A DNA stretch of 31,843 nucleotides, from positions 1 through 31,843 of the forward strand of contig JBBDXA010000115.1 in assembly GCA_040902585.1 (NCBI GenBank). Reading direction: 5' to 3'. Under the pieces are notes generated by a model that did not search any database, had not been told where the DNA came from, and saw only the letters and a list, made by a program, of their open reading frames with translations. The stretch is from JBBDXA01 sp040902585 (lineage in GTDB: Bacteria; Planctomycetota; Phycisphaerae; Phycisphaerales; Phycisphaeraceae). The position numbers and the translations under genes are program-made. Below are positions 19,926 to 28,039 of the stretch, piece after piece. Each line of letters opens with the position of its first letter. Within the stretch, counting starts at the first letter, position 1.

Positions 19926-21074
19926 ATGCCTTCGGTCCTTCGCATCCTCGACGCCAACGCCAACCGTGCGCGGGAAGCCCTGCGCGTGATGGAAGAGGCT
20001 GCGCGATTCATCCTTGATGACGAGAAGCTCATGCGCAGGCTCAAGGAACTGCGACATGATCTGGCGACGACGATGTGCGGCGTGCCGGGCCTTGAGGCGA
20101 ATCGCGATACGACCGGCGATGTGGGCACGACTGTTTCCACACCAACCGAACAGTCGCGCGAGTCCGTGGTCGATGTCGCTATCGCCGCGGGCAAACGCCT
20201 CAGCGAAGCCCTGCGATCCATCGAAGAGTACGGCAAGACGCTCGGCGATAGGGTCGGGCCGTCAGGCTTCGCGTCCGCCATCGAGAAGCTGCGCTATCGC
20301 GGTTACATCCTCGAACAGAATCTCACGCAGGCGCTGGGCACCGGCCGCGCCCGGCAGTGGCGATTGTGTGTGCTCCTGACCGAATCGCTCTGCACGCAGC
20401 GTTCGTGGAAGGATGTCCTCGCGGCTGCCCTCGACGGCGGCGCGGACTGCATTCAGCTTCGCGAGAAGGAACTCGACGCCGGCTGGCTGATGGAACGGGC
20501 GAGTTTCATCGTCGAGCAGTGCCGCAGCCGGGCGAGCGTGATCATCAACGATCGCCCTGACATCGCCCTGCTCAGCGGAGCCGATGGCGTTCACCTCGGG
20601 CAGACCGACCTTTCCGTCGCCCATGTTCGCCGACTGGCGGGCAAGCAACTGCTCATCGGCGTGAGCACCTCCAACCTGTCGCAGGCGAAGCGGGCCTTGG
20701 CGGAAGGGGCGGATTACTGCGGGGTCGGCCCGATGTTTGCCACGACGACCAAGCACAAACCGGTGCTCGCCGGGCCGGATTACCTTAGGCAGTACCTGGA
20801 ATGGAACAGGCTGCCGCACCTGGCGATCGGCGGGATCACGGCCGAGAATCTGCCCGAACTGGTCGCGGCCGGCGTTCAAGGTATCGCGGTTTCCAGTTCC
20901 GTGTGCGGGGCGGCTGACCCGGCGGCGGTTGTTCGGAAGATGTTGGAGCATCTACCGGAAAACTTGACGAGTGTGAAGGATCGGACCGATAAGGATGATG
21001 CCGTTTTCGACGGCGGCGATGCACGCGCAAGGCACCGCGAACCATTGACTGGACAGGAAGGTTTTACGCCATGA
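19926..21074 (+). CDS. thiE: Thiamine phosphate synthase with N-terminal ThiD2 domain
   Basis: This 382-residue fusion has an N-terminal ThiD2-type domain (about 1-140): LDANANRAREALRVMEEAARFILDD, KLMRRLKELRHDL, ANRDTTGDVGT and RLSEALRSIEEYGKTLGD. The C-terminal ThiE barrel (about 150-345) shows ADCIQLREKELDAGWL, INDRPDIALLSGADGVHLGQTDL, LIGVSTSNLSQAKRALAEGADYCGVGPMFATTTK and AIGGITAENLPELVAAGVQGIAVSSSV. ThiD2 phosphorylates HMP phosphate and ThiE couples it to the thiazole phosphate. A tail of about 40 polar residues after EHLPENLTS is not needed for ThiE and ends in the overlap with the next gene. The ATG at 19926 has TATCAT ending 6 bases upstream and no Shine-Dalgarno. Confidence 0.93.
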   Translation: MPSVLRILDANANRAREALRVMEEAARFILDDEKLMRRLKELRHDLATTMCGVPGLEANRDTTGDVGTTVSTPTEQSRESVVDVAIAAGKRLSEALRSIEEYGKTLGDRVGPSGFASAIEKLRYRGYILEQNLTQALGTGRARQWRLCVLLTESLCTQRSWKDVLAAALDGGADCIQLREKELDAGWLMERASFIVEQCRSRASVIINDRPDIALLSGADGVHLGQTDLSVAHVRRLAGKQLLIGVSTSNLSQAKRALAEGADYCGVGPMFATTTKHKPVLAGPDYLRQYLEWNRLPHLAIGGITAENLPELVAAGVQGIAVSSSVCGAADPAAVVRKMLEHLPENLTSVKDRTDKDDAVFDGGDARARHREPLTGQEGFTP

Positions 21075-21814
21075 GCATGACGCGAAGGCAGATGATTTGG
21101 ACGGGCATGACGGGCTTGAGCGGGCTGGTACTGGCGGCTGGAGGCTGCCAGATGCCGCAGACGGCGAGCAGCGATCGCCCCGGGCCGCTCTGGCCGGGTG
21201 ACGTGAATCGTCCGATCCCTTCGGGCGATCCCCTTCGCCCTGAGCCGCCGCGGGTGGCGACACCCAACCCGCCGACAACGCCGACCTCGCCGCCGGCTGT
21301 TGCCGGTCCGATCCGGGCCATCCCGCGATCGAGCTGGGCCAAGGCTGATCCGATCAGTTCGCGCGTCAATCAGATGGGTTCCGTGGGCATGATCACGGTG
21401 CATCACGAAGGCTGGACGCCGGTCTACTTCGATGACACTTCGACCACCGCCGAGCGTCTCGACTCGATCCGCCGCAGCCATCTCGAACGGCTGCGGGCCG
21501 GTGACATCGGTTATCACTTCGTCGTCGACCGTGCCGGCCGCATCTGGCAGGGCCGCGACCTCGGCTACCAGGGCGCGCACGTTCGCGAACACAACGAGCA
21601 CAACATCGGCATCATGTGTCTGGGCAACTTCGACAAGCAGCAGCCTTCGACGGCCCAGCTCACCTCGCTCCGCGCCACGCTGCTGGCGCTGATGAAGCAA
21701 TACCGCCTCGCGTCTAATAAGGTGTACACACATCAGGAACTGAACAAGACCGATTGCCCCGGCCGCGTGCTTCAGGCACACATGGTGCAGCTCAGACGGA
21801 ACGGGTTGGGATAA
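21071..21814 (+). CDS. N-acetylmuramoyl-L-alanine amidase (Amidase_2/PGRP-like) lipoprotein
   Basis: The 247-residue protein begins MSMTRRQMIWTGMTGLSGLV and then LAAGGC, a lipobox with Cys near residue 26 preceded by a twin-arginine-like RR, so it is probably an exported lipoprotein. A Pro-rich linker (about 35-80) leads to an Amidase_2 domain with MITVHHEGWTP (first zinc His), DIGYHFVVDRAGRIWQGRDLGYQGAHV, NIGIMCLGNF and VYTHQELNKTDCPGRVL (second His and the Cys ligand). Such enzymes cleave the amide between muramic acid and the peptide stem. The ATG overlaps the thiE stop (ATGA), which is an unusual functional pairing and probably only translational coupling. Confidence 0.9.
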   Translation: MSMTRRQMIWTGMTGLSGLVLAAGGCQMPQTASSDRPGPLWPGDVNRPIPSGDPLRPEPPRVATPNPPTTPTSPPAVAGPIRAIPRSSWAKADPISSRVNQMGSVGMITVHHEGWTPVYFDDTSTTAERLDSIRRSHLERLRAGDIGYHFVVDRAGRIWQGRDLGYQGAHVREHNEHNIGIMCLGNFDKQQPSTAQLTSLRATLLALMKQYRLASNKVYTHQELNKTDCPGRVLQAHMVQLRRNGLG

Positions 21815-21821
21815 TGAACCA

Positions 21822-21995
21822 CAGATGAACACCGATAAGCACAGATAGAGAGCAATCACGAAAGAGAAACGCGGGAAAGCAGCAGTGCAATCGAATCAGG
21901 AGTCCCGCCTTGGTCATACCTGTTCATACCTGTTCACGCCTTCCTGGCTTCCTCATATAAAACATCTGTGTCCATCTGGTTCATCTGTGGTTGAG
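21822..21995. repeat. AACCACAGATGAACAC-type inverted repeat pair
   Basis: After the amidase stop, GAACCACAGATGAACACCGA (from 21823) and, in inverted orientation, CATCTGGTTCATCTGTGG (from about 21973) frame 150 bases of non-coding DNA. This sequence family is widespread in environmental bacterial genomes. Other partial copies occur at 12055, 26190 and 30440. Confidence 0.7.
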
Positions 21996-22000
21996 TTCTT

Positions 22001-22825
22001 TCATCCCCGGCAACCCAGCTTCTGCATGATCGCATTCGTCTTCTCGTAGGCTTCCGTCACCCATTCCACGATCCGCTCCGGGTTCGGGCTGTATTCCAGT
22101 TCGATGCTCACGGTCTTGTCGAAGCCCGTGTCGCGGATCGCTTCCATATATTTAATGATGGGCACCACGCCCCGGCCCGGCGGCAGGTCGCCATGTACTT
22201 TGCCGTTGCAATCCGACACATGCACGTGTTCGATCAATCCCTTCATGCGGGCGATCTCGGCCGGCTTGATCTTCATCAGGTAAAGATGCGAGATGTCGCA
22301 GTTGGCGCGCACCACGCTTTCCATGCCCACATCCGCGACGAACTTGAGCATCGTGTCCACGGTGTTGATGAGTGACAACTTGAAAGGCTCAAGCTCCAGG
22401 GCGATCTTCAGGCCCAGGCTCTTGGCGTACTTGCCCAGTTCCTTGCAGCACGCGACGCCGATCTTCCACTGCTCGCTGGGCGGAATGACTTCCTGCTGCC
22501 AGATGTATTCGCCGATGACCAGCAGCAGATTCTCCGTGCCCAGTTCGTAGCACAGGTCCAGATACTTCCTGCATCGCTCAATATGGAACCGCTGCACGCT
22601 GGGGTTGAAGTCGATCAGTCCGACCGCGACACAGGCGATGCTCTTGATGGGCAGGCCGAGCTTCGCCGCGGTGCCCTTGATGAGCGCCCGCTCTTTTACA
22701 TCGATGTCCAGCGGATCGGCGAAGATATCAACCGTGTCGAAGCCGATCTTCTTCGTCTGTTCCAGGCCGAACTTCGTGCCTTTACCCGCCTGCGCGAAGG
22801 CGCTGTTGATGAGGCCAAGCTTCAT
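22001..22825 (-). CDS. Sugar phosphate isomerase/epimerase (xylose isomerase-like TIM barrel)
   Basis: The 274-residue protein fits the AP-endonuclease-2/xylose isomerase-like fold. It begins MKLGLINSAFAQAGKG and shows FDTVDIFADPLD (about 29-40), KIALELEPFKLSL (about 140-152), VRANCDISHLYLM (about 172-184), IEHVHVSDCNGKVHGDLPPGRG (about 198-219) and KTVSIELEYSP (about 235-245). The E, D, H and E in these strands form the usual metal site. Family members isomerise or epimerise sugars such as inosose or hydroxypyruvate; the substrate is unknown. The start has AAGGAG at 22832-22837 and a TATGAT box at 22858-22863. It may work with the Gfo/Idh/MocA oxidoreductase encoded nearby on the same strand. 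Confidence 0.88.
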   Translation of the reverse strand: MKLGLINSAFAQAGKGTKFGLEQTKKIGFDTVDIFADPLDIDVKERALIKGTAAKLGLPIKSIACVAVGLIDFNPSVQRFHIERCRKYLDLCYELGTENLLLVIGEYIWQQEVIPPSEQWKIGVACCKELGKYAKSLGLKIALELEPFKLSLINTVDTMLKFVADVGMESVVRANCDISHLYLMKIKPAEIARMKGLIEHVHVSDCNGKVHGDLPPGRGVVPIIKYMEAIRDTGFDKTVSIELEYSPNPERIVEWVTEAYEKTNAIMQKLGCRG

Positions 22826-22831
22826 GATGTG

Positions 22832-22863
22832 CTCCTTGTGGATCGCAAAGGGATCGCATCATA
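22832..22863 (-). promoter_or_regulatory. Ribosome binding site and -10 box of the sugar isomerase gene
   Basis: AAGGAG lies at 22832-22837, 6 bases from the start, and TATGAT at 22858-22863 on the minus strand. This gene has a normal leader, in contrast to the close TAnnAT genes. Confidence 0.5.
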
Positions 22864-22888
22864 ACAATCAGAAAGGTCAGATTCGCAA

Positions 22889-23010
22889 GCACCGTCCCGG
22901 CAGCGCGGTTGGAGCACCGTCCCGGCAGGGCTGTGCTTTTGGTCCCGGCAGCGCGGTGCCTTGAACGTGTGCGAGCGCAACCCGCACCGCCCTGCCGGGT
23001 CGGTGCTCCA
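22889..23010. repeat. GC-rich AGCACCGTCCCGGCAG hairpin cluster
   Basis: Three copies of a CCGTCCCGGCAG- or GGTCCCGGCAG-type motif (near 22890, 22914 and 22942) are followed by an inverted partner CCGCCCTGCCGGGTCGGTGC (22986-23005). It is a GC-richer relative of the elements at 5943 and 19800 and fills the gap between the glycosyltransferase stop and the isomerase promoter. Confidence 0.8.
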
Positions 23011-24687
23011 TCACTTCGTGGGCTCAAGGATAATGTCCGCGGTGGGCACGACGAGTTTCAGTTCGCTGGGGCCTTGGCGCATCGGGCCGGTGTATTCCCA
23101 GAGCGTCACGACCGAGCGGTGCTGCCCGGGCCCGAACTGCCAGGCGACGTGGCTCTCGCTGACATTGACGAACTGATCCGGGTGCTTGCGGACGAGTTCC
23201 TCCGCCAGGAGAAAATCGTAAGGCCGATTGTCGTAGCCGGGCAACGATGAGGTGCAGGTGAGCAGGTAGCGGATGCGTCCCTTGCGGATCGTCTCCAGCG
23301 CCTCGGCCACATCGGGAACCACCTTCTTCACCGGCCGCTCCGCGTAGTCCGACAGGCGGATGGCGAAGGTGCGATCGCTGCGGATCATCAGCCGATCGTG
23401 ACGCGACACCAGGCTGCGGTAGTGGAATATCAGATCCTGATCGTGCCAGCAGGCCATGAAGATATTGCCCGGCTTCTCTTGCCGAGCCAGTTGCGTCGCG
23501 GTGGTGCCGTAACCGACCACGCCCGTGGGAATCTGCGACCAGGCCATCACGTTTGCGCCCAGTGCCAGCACCGCCACGCTCCAGACGATGGCGCGCTGAA
23601 CCTTCGTCCGGTTGAAATGCGTCAGCGGAATCGCCGCCAGTGCCGCCATCGCGGGGAAGATGAAGATGAAGTGCCTGATCTCCGGCGTGGTGAACAGCAT
23701 CACCTTGAAGAGAATCACCGAGAGCAGCCAGGCGAGGATCAGCTTCGTCCCATCGTTTCGCGGCACGAACAGTAAAGCCACCAGACTTAGAAGCCCGATC
23801 CACATCGTGCCCCAGACCATGGTTTCACCGGCGAAGAAGCCGAAGAAGCTCCACTGGTCGAAGTGGAGTGACAGGCCGGAGATTTCCGTTTCGATGCGGG
23901 CATACGTGCTGGCGAACTTCATGTACGCGAAGGTCGCGATCAGGCAGAGCGCCGCGGGAATGAGGATGTGCGGCGAGAAGGCTTTGCGATAATCCTTCTT
24001 CAGGAGCATGAACAGTCCCCAGGCCGGGAGCAGACCGATGATCGTGATGCGCGACAGGATCGCCACCAGCGCCAGGGCGAAGGCGATCCAGATTCGTCCC
24101 GGCCGGTTGGCGTAGTAGCCGCTGACGAAGACCAGCGAAGCGATGAGGAACAGCAACAGCGCGGGGATCTCGGACATGGTGTCGCGATTCCAGCGTGCGA
24201 CTTCGGGCGTGGTCAGGAAGAGTGCGGCTGCCATGAGCGATGCCAGGCGTCCGCAACCGACGCGTCTTAGCAGGACCGCCAGCAGCACACAGCAACCGGC
24301 CATGCACAGAGCGGTGAACAGGCGGGCCGCGGTGTAGGAGACGCCGGTGACGAGGAAGAATGTTCCCATCATGACCGGCACGCCGGGCGGATGATAGGGA
24401 ATGCTGAAGCCGGGATAGCGGGCATAGTTCTCGTAAGCGAACTGAAAGGGTGAGAGAAACCGACCTGAGTGAACCCATTCGTAAAACATGGCGGCGGCGT
24501 TGGTGTAACGCGGAGCATCAGGCCAGGTCGGCCCCGAAGCGCCCACGCCGATCATGGCAATCAGCACCGCCGCCAGACACAACACCAGCTCCGGCAGAAC
24601 AAGCCACAGCACTCGACTCACCTGGACTCCTCCAACCGTGACCCGCGCCGGCTCTTCCAATCGAACTGTGACCTCCGTTTGATTCAT
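23011..24687 (-). CDS. GT39-like (ArnT/PMT superfamily) membrane glycosyltransferase
   Basis: This 558-residue membrane protein fits the GT-C fold: an N-terminal membrane helix (about 28-48), then GPTWPDAPRYTNAAAMFYEW with the acidic residue of the first loop, PGFSIPYHPPGVPVMMG, TPEVARWNRDTMSEIPALLL, and eight or more further helices to about residue 385. The last 170 residues form a soluble domain. GT39 relatives transfer sugars from polyprenyl phosphates to proteins or lipids outside the inner membrane. No substrate can be given. The frame starts at a TTG (24699); the ATG at 24687 is preferred but neither has a convincing ribosome binding site. Confidence 0.82.
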   Translation of the reverse strand: MNQTEVTVRLEEPARVTVGGVQVSRVLWLVLPELVLCLAAVLIAMIGVGASGPTWPDAPRYTNAAAMFYEWVHSGRFLSPFQFAYENYARYPGFSIPYHPPGVPVMMGTFFLVTGVSYTAARLFTALCMAGCCVLLAVLLRRVGCGRLASLMAAALFLTTPEVARWNRDTMSEIPALLLFLIASLVFVSGYYANRPGRIWIAFALALVAILSRITIIGLLPAWGLFMLLKKDYRKAFSPHILIPAALCLIATFAYMKFASTYARIETEISGLSLHFDQWSFFGFFAGETMVWGTMWIGLLSLVALLFVPRNDGTKLILAWLLSVILFKVMLFTTPEIRHFIFIFPAMAALAAIPLTHFNRTKVQRAIVWSVAVLALGANVMAWSQIPTGVVGYGTTATQLARQEKPGNIFMACWHDQDLIFHYRSLVSRHDRLMIRSDRTFAIRLSDYAERPVKKVVPDVAEALETIRKGRIRYLLTCTSSLPGYDNRPYDFLLAEELVRKHPDQFVNVSESHVAWQFGPGQHRSVVTLWEYTGPMRQGPSELKLVVPTADIILEPTK

Positions 24688-25048
24688 GAAGCTGATCAAT
24701 TCCCTGCCGGCTCGAAACTGCGGGACTCGTCCGCACCTATCAACTTACGGATGACATCGCGGGAAGTTCACCGACGCCGGGCAAAGTCGATTCGAAGGCC
24801 GCTCGCGTCCGCCTTCCCCGATGAAAGGGCCACGCAGCGAAGGACAGAGCGGCATTTTATCGGAAGGCCGCGATTCACCTGCCGCTGGATAAATCGGCCG
24901 GTTTTCACGCATACTTGACCACGCTTTCGGTGCTCGGATGCCACGCCCGGTTCGGATGCCACGGTGCGAGGAGGTGTTACCGTGACGAGCCCCGTGCCGG
25001 CTTCCTGTTGCGATCTTGACTTGTCAAAGAAGACACTAACCCAACTCA
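24688..25048. other. Intergenic region without a recognised gene
   Basis: About 360 bases between the glycosyltransferase start and the oxidoreductase stop. It should carry the leftward glycosyltransferase promoter. I see a short direct repeat TCGGATGCCACG (near 24934 and 24951) and a 24-codon frame (24982-25056, GTG start after AGGAGG), which is too little to call a gene. Confidence 0.5.
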
Positions 25049-26167
25049 TCACTTGATCGACGCCAGCGTCACCGCTCGCTTCGTCTTCGCGGACTGATAA
25101 CACGCCTCCACCAGGGCCATCGTCTTGAGGTTATCCGCCCCGCTGATCTCCGGCTCCCGCCCTTCTTCCAGCGCACACAGGAGCTGCGCCATGGTCCCCG
25201 CGAAGGCGTCAGGGAACCACACTTCCTTCCAGCGCGGCTGATACCACATACCCGGCGACTGGGCCGTGGCGAAGTCGATCGTCGAAGGCGTGAGACTTGG
25301 ATAATCAGGCCAGCCGATGGTGCCCCGCGCCAGGCCCTGCGTGCCTTCGACGCGCCAGTTGATGCCGATGTCTCCCGAGTTCTTGCGAGCCTCCACGCCA
25401 TCAGGCACCGCCCAGACATCATCGCAGCTCATCGCGCGGAAGCCGTTGGCGTACTCAAGGATGTACATCGCGATGCCGTCTTCGTGGTCGAACTTCTTGA
25501 GCGTGCGCGGATCCTGTCTAACACTTGAATAGACGCTCACGGGATCACCAAAGAGATAGCGGAAGGTGTCCAGGTGATGGATCGACATGATGCGCAGCGT
25601 GACCCAGCCTTGCCGCTGCTGCCAGGGCATCCAGTGCGGAATCGCCCGCATGTCGATGGTGGCGAGGACCGGCTCGCCCAGGTACCCGCGCTCGATCACC
25701 GTCTTGCAGGCGCGAATGGATTGGTCGTAGCGCATGTTCTGATTGACAGCGAGCGTAATGCCCGCCTTGTTGCAGAGCTTCACGACTTCGACGGCTTCCC
25801 TGTAGTTTCCGCCAATCGGTTTCTGCGCGAGGATGCCGCGGATGTGTTTGTGTTTGACCACTTCCTTTAGCACACCAAGCTGCAAGTCCGGCGGCACCGC
25901 CACATCCACCACTTCAACTTTCTTGTCTTCGAGCATCTCCTGATACGTCGGATAGGCCTTGGCGATGTTGTGTCGCTCGGCCACGCGCTGGGCATTGGCG
26001 TAAGTCTGCGACGCGATGGCGACGGGGTTGAACCCGGCCTTGCGGTAGGCGACCAGGTGACAGTCCGCCATGATGAACCCGCTGCCGATGCAGCCGATGC
26101 CGGGCTTTTTGTTGCGCGGGAGTTTGGGCAGATGATTCAGGTCGAGAGAGATTTTTGCTTTGGGCAT
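25049..26167 (-). CDS. Gfo/Idh/MocA family NAD(P)-dependent oxidoreductase
   Basis: The 372-residue protein has an N-terminal Rossmann domain: IGCIGSGFIMADCHLVAYRK (about 22-41), PVAIASQTYANAQRVAERHN, VEVVDVAVPPDLQL and the family motif LAQKPIGGNYREAVEVV (about 112-128; EKP replaced by QKP). A C-terminal alpha/beta domain follows with RYDQSIRACKTVIERGYLGEP and the catalytic-region IHHLDTFRYLFGDP (about 193-206). Such enzymes oxidise or reduce sugars and cyclitols. The frame extends upstream to 26263, but GGAGAC at 26171-26176 and the family start support ATG at 26167. It may act in the same sugar route as the isomerase at 22001-22825. Confidence 0.9.
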   Translation of the reverse strand: MPKAKISLDLNHLPKLPRNKKPGIGCIGSGFIMADCHLVAYRKAGFNPVAIASQTYANAQRVAERHNIAKAYPTYQEMLEDKKVEVVDVAVPPDLQLGVLKEVVKHKHIRGILAQKPIGGNYREAVEVVKLCNKAGITLAVNQNMRYDQSIRACKTVIERGYLGEPVLATIDMRAIPHWMPWQQRQGWVTLRIMSIHHLDTFRYLFGDPVSVYSSVRQDPRTLKKFDHEDGIAMYILEYANGFRAMSCDDVWAVPDGVEARKNSGDIGINWRVEGTQGLARGTIGWPDYPSLTPSTIDFATAQSPGMWYQPRWKEVWFPDAFAGTMAQLLCALEEGREPEISGADNLKTMALVEACYQSAKTKRAVTLASIK

Positions 26168-26259
26168 GTTGTCTCCGAATCGGTTGGAACCACGATTGGC
26201 ACAGATGAGCACGGATGGGAGGTGATAGCAACAATCAGAAGTTGCCGCGAGAAATATCG

Positions 26260-26835
26260 TCATCCATCAATCGAAGTGACCTCACGCTGAAACCTCTCGA
26301 ATCGAATTTTGCGTAAGTTCGAATACTCCACCCAATCTATTGGGCTCGCGCTCTGTCTGGACAATGCTCGCACACGATCAATTCGTTCGTTGGTCCAAGG
26401 CTGTGAGCCAAGAATCTCATCCATTACTGCCTCGGGCAAAAAGTCAAAGAGACCCGACCCATACGAGTGCTCCAGATGAACGCCTTTCCAATTCGATTTG
26501 AAGTGTTCCGCACAGCTCATGATCGCATCATATAACGCAACGCTCGCAGATCGGCCGTCACAGGAAGCCTCTGCTCGAAGAGCATCCGCTGCGTCGCTGT
26601 AGTAGGTGAATCGCTGATACAACTGATCAAGCGTCTCGTCACTGGCGACAGATCCGAGATGATGGCGCCACAATACGTCCAGAGTATGCAGGTAGTTTCC
26701 GACGCTCCCATGCAATTCCCGACGCACGAAGTTCTCATACTCAAGAGCTAACCTCTGGGCAGTCGCTGCTAACAGAATCGATCTCGTTTTTTTACCCAGG
26801 CTTCGGTATTGGGCCAGTGTCAAATAGTGTTTCAT
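26260..26835 (-). CDS. Hypothetical protein of lower GC, possibly DUF416-like
   Basis: This 191-residue helical protein has no signal peptide or membrane segment. It begins MKHYLTLAQYRSLGKKTRSI and contains LEYENFVRRELHGSVGNYLHTLDVLWRHHLG (about 30-60), YYSDAADALRAEASCDGRSASVALYDAIMSCAEHF (about 78-112) and WTNERIDRVRALSRQ. The order of an N-terminal tyrosine/phenylalanine helix, LDxLW and a later AxxDA-type helix recalls DUF416 (YjaG), but I cannot confirm it. GGAGAG lies 5 bases before the ATG at 26835. Its base composition is visibly poorer in G+C and its codon use less biased to G/C third positions than its neighbours, which suggests recent arrival. Confidence 0.7.
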   Translation of the reverse strand: MKHYLTLAQYRSLGKKTRSILLAATAQRLALEYENFVRRELHGSVGNYLHTLDVLWRHHLGSVASDETLDQLYQRFTYYSDAADALRAEASCDGRSASVALYDAIMSCAEHFKSNWKGVHLEHSYGSGLFDFLPEAVMDEILGSQPWTNERIDRVRALSRQSASPIDWVEYSNLRKIRFERFQREVTSIDG

Positions 26836-26878
26836 ATCGTCTCTCCGTGGGTAGCATGAAACTTCCCGCAAGCCATTG

Positions 26879-27706
26879 TTACCTGACTATAGTCAGACTC
26901 GCCCGCGCTGCCGGGATATCAACCCCCACGCGCTTGCGATCCAGAAAGTAATGCACCTGCGTGAACCCCACGCCTTCCAATATGTCCAGGGCCGCGACAA
27001 ATCCATCCCCCACGCGCTGCGGCACATGGGCATCGGCACCGATCACCATCGCAATGTCCCGCGCCTTGATCTCCTTGAGGATCGCCACGCCCGGATTCAT
27101 CTCCGGCAGATCCTTGTTCACGCCTGATGTGTTCAGCTCCATCGCGCAGCCAACCTTTGCGATGCGATCCAGACATCGGCGAACATCATCCATGATCGCA
27201 TTCACATCCCACTTCGACGGCGCGATGTTCTTCACGATGTCCGGATGCGAGATGCAATCGAACACGCCCAGTTCCGCCGCCGCCGCCAGGTGTTCGTAGT
27301 ACCCCTTGAAGTAGGCAATCGGATCGCCCTTCCAGAACGCCGCCTTGTATTCCTTCGTCTGCGGATGCACCGAGCCGATCACATAACTGAACGGTGTCGC
27401 GGCCACCTGCTTCTTCACGAACTCTTCGTAACCGGGAAAATAATCCGCTTCGATGCCAAGGCGCACATCGACGCGCCCCTGCCACGCTTCCTTCGCCCGC
27501 TCGACGATCCGCAGGTATTCATCAAACTCTTCCAGCCCCATGCGCACGCCTTCGCTCCAGCGGTCGGGCATCGGGTTGTGACAAGTGACCGTGATGCCGC
27601 GCAGGTTCCTATCGAACGCGACCTGGGCGTATTCCTCCGGCTCGCCCCGGGCGTGTTTGCACAAGGGCGTGTGCATGTGGGTTTCGTAAAGCAGGGCTTC
27701 GGGCAT
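26879..27706 (-). CDS. PHP-domain phosphoesterase, histidinol-phosphatase (HisK)-like
   Basis: The 275-residue protein fits a PHP trinuclear-metal hydrolase of the HisK type: YETHMHTPLCKHARGEPEEYAQVA (about 7-30; HxH), ITVTCHNPMPD, RLGIEADYFPGYEEF (about 81-95; metal Glu), FSYVIGSVHPQ (about 105-115), FDCISHPDIVK (about 149-159), AMELNTSGVNKDLPE and IGADAHVPQRVGDGF (about 221-235; DxH). Histidinol-phosphatase is the best guess, but PHP proteins have varied substrates and no other his gene is here. The frame extends to a GTG at 27772, but the extra 22 residues would run into the TGTCTAC site cluster; the ATG at 27706 immediately before PEALLYETHMHT fits the family. Confidence 0.85.
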   Translation of the reverse strand: MPEALLYETHMHTPLCKHARGEPEEYAQVAFDRNLRGITVTCHNPMPDRWSEGVRMGLEEFDEYLRIVERAKEAWQGRVDVRLGIEADYFPGYEEFVKKQVAATPFSYVIGSVHPQTKEYKAAFWKGDPIAYFKGYYEHLAAAAELGVFDCISHPDIVKNIAPSKWDVNAIMDDVRRCLDRIAKVGCAMELNTSGVNKDLPEMNPGVAILKEIKARDIAMVIGADAHVPQRVGDGFVAALDILEGVGFTQVHYFLDRKRVGVDIPAARASLTIVR

Positions 27707-27763
27707 GACTGATCTTTCTGTCGGCTGGCGGTCGGCTGGGGCGTCCATCGCGGGTTTTCCCGA

Positions 27764-27878
27764 GGTAGACACATGTCTACCATACCCCCTACCCCCTGGT
27801 AGCCATTTCGGTTTAAGTGCTTATCTCTACATTAGTTGTCAAATGTCTACCCCGTGTCTACCTCGTGTCTACTAGACA
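27764..27878. promoter_or_regulatory. Cluster of TGTCTAC sites, probable operator
   Basis: GGTAGACA (27764-27771) and TGTCTACC (27774-27781) form a palindrome with a 2-base spacer. Further on, TGTCTAC occurs at 27844-27850, 27855-27861 and 27866-27872, exactly 11 bases apart, followed by the inverse TAGACA at 27873-27878. The sites lie in an AT-richer gap between the divergent PHP gene and sulfatase gene. Helical phasing and inverted copies are what a regulator-binding array would look like; no regulator is known. Confidence 0.6.
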
Positions 27879-28026
27879 TCGGTTTCCCAGGCGGGGCGGC
27901 AGGGCCAGCGCGAACCGATCGCGCGGGGGAGGCCGACAGGCTGCCAAACATTATGCAAACGTGCAACATGGTGTTTTTATTTCCACCGGTGCCAGGGCGT
28001 CCGTCCTGTATTTCGGGGCAGCCCAC

Positions 28027-28032
28027 TATCAT
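28027..28032 (+). promoter_or_regulatory. Candidate -10 box of a leaderless sulfatase message
   Basis: TATCAT at 28027-28032 ends 7 bases before the ATG at 28040, matching the placement seen at the SLC13 and thiE genes. Confidence 0.4.
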
Positions 28033-28039
28033 GCACGAC

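Noticed and set aside
24982..25056. 24-codon frame starting GTG after a good AGGAGG in the gap upstream of the glycosyltransferase gene
   Set aside because: Very short, no recognisable peptide features, and its end overlaps the convergent oxidoreductase gene; chance is more likely.
27707..27772. N-terminal extension of the PHP protein from a GTG
   Set aside because: It overlaps the TGTCTAC site cluster and adds residues not typical of the family.
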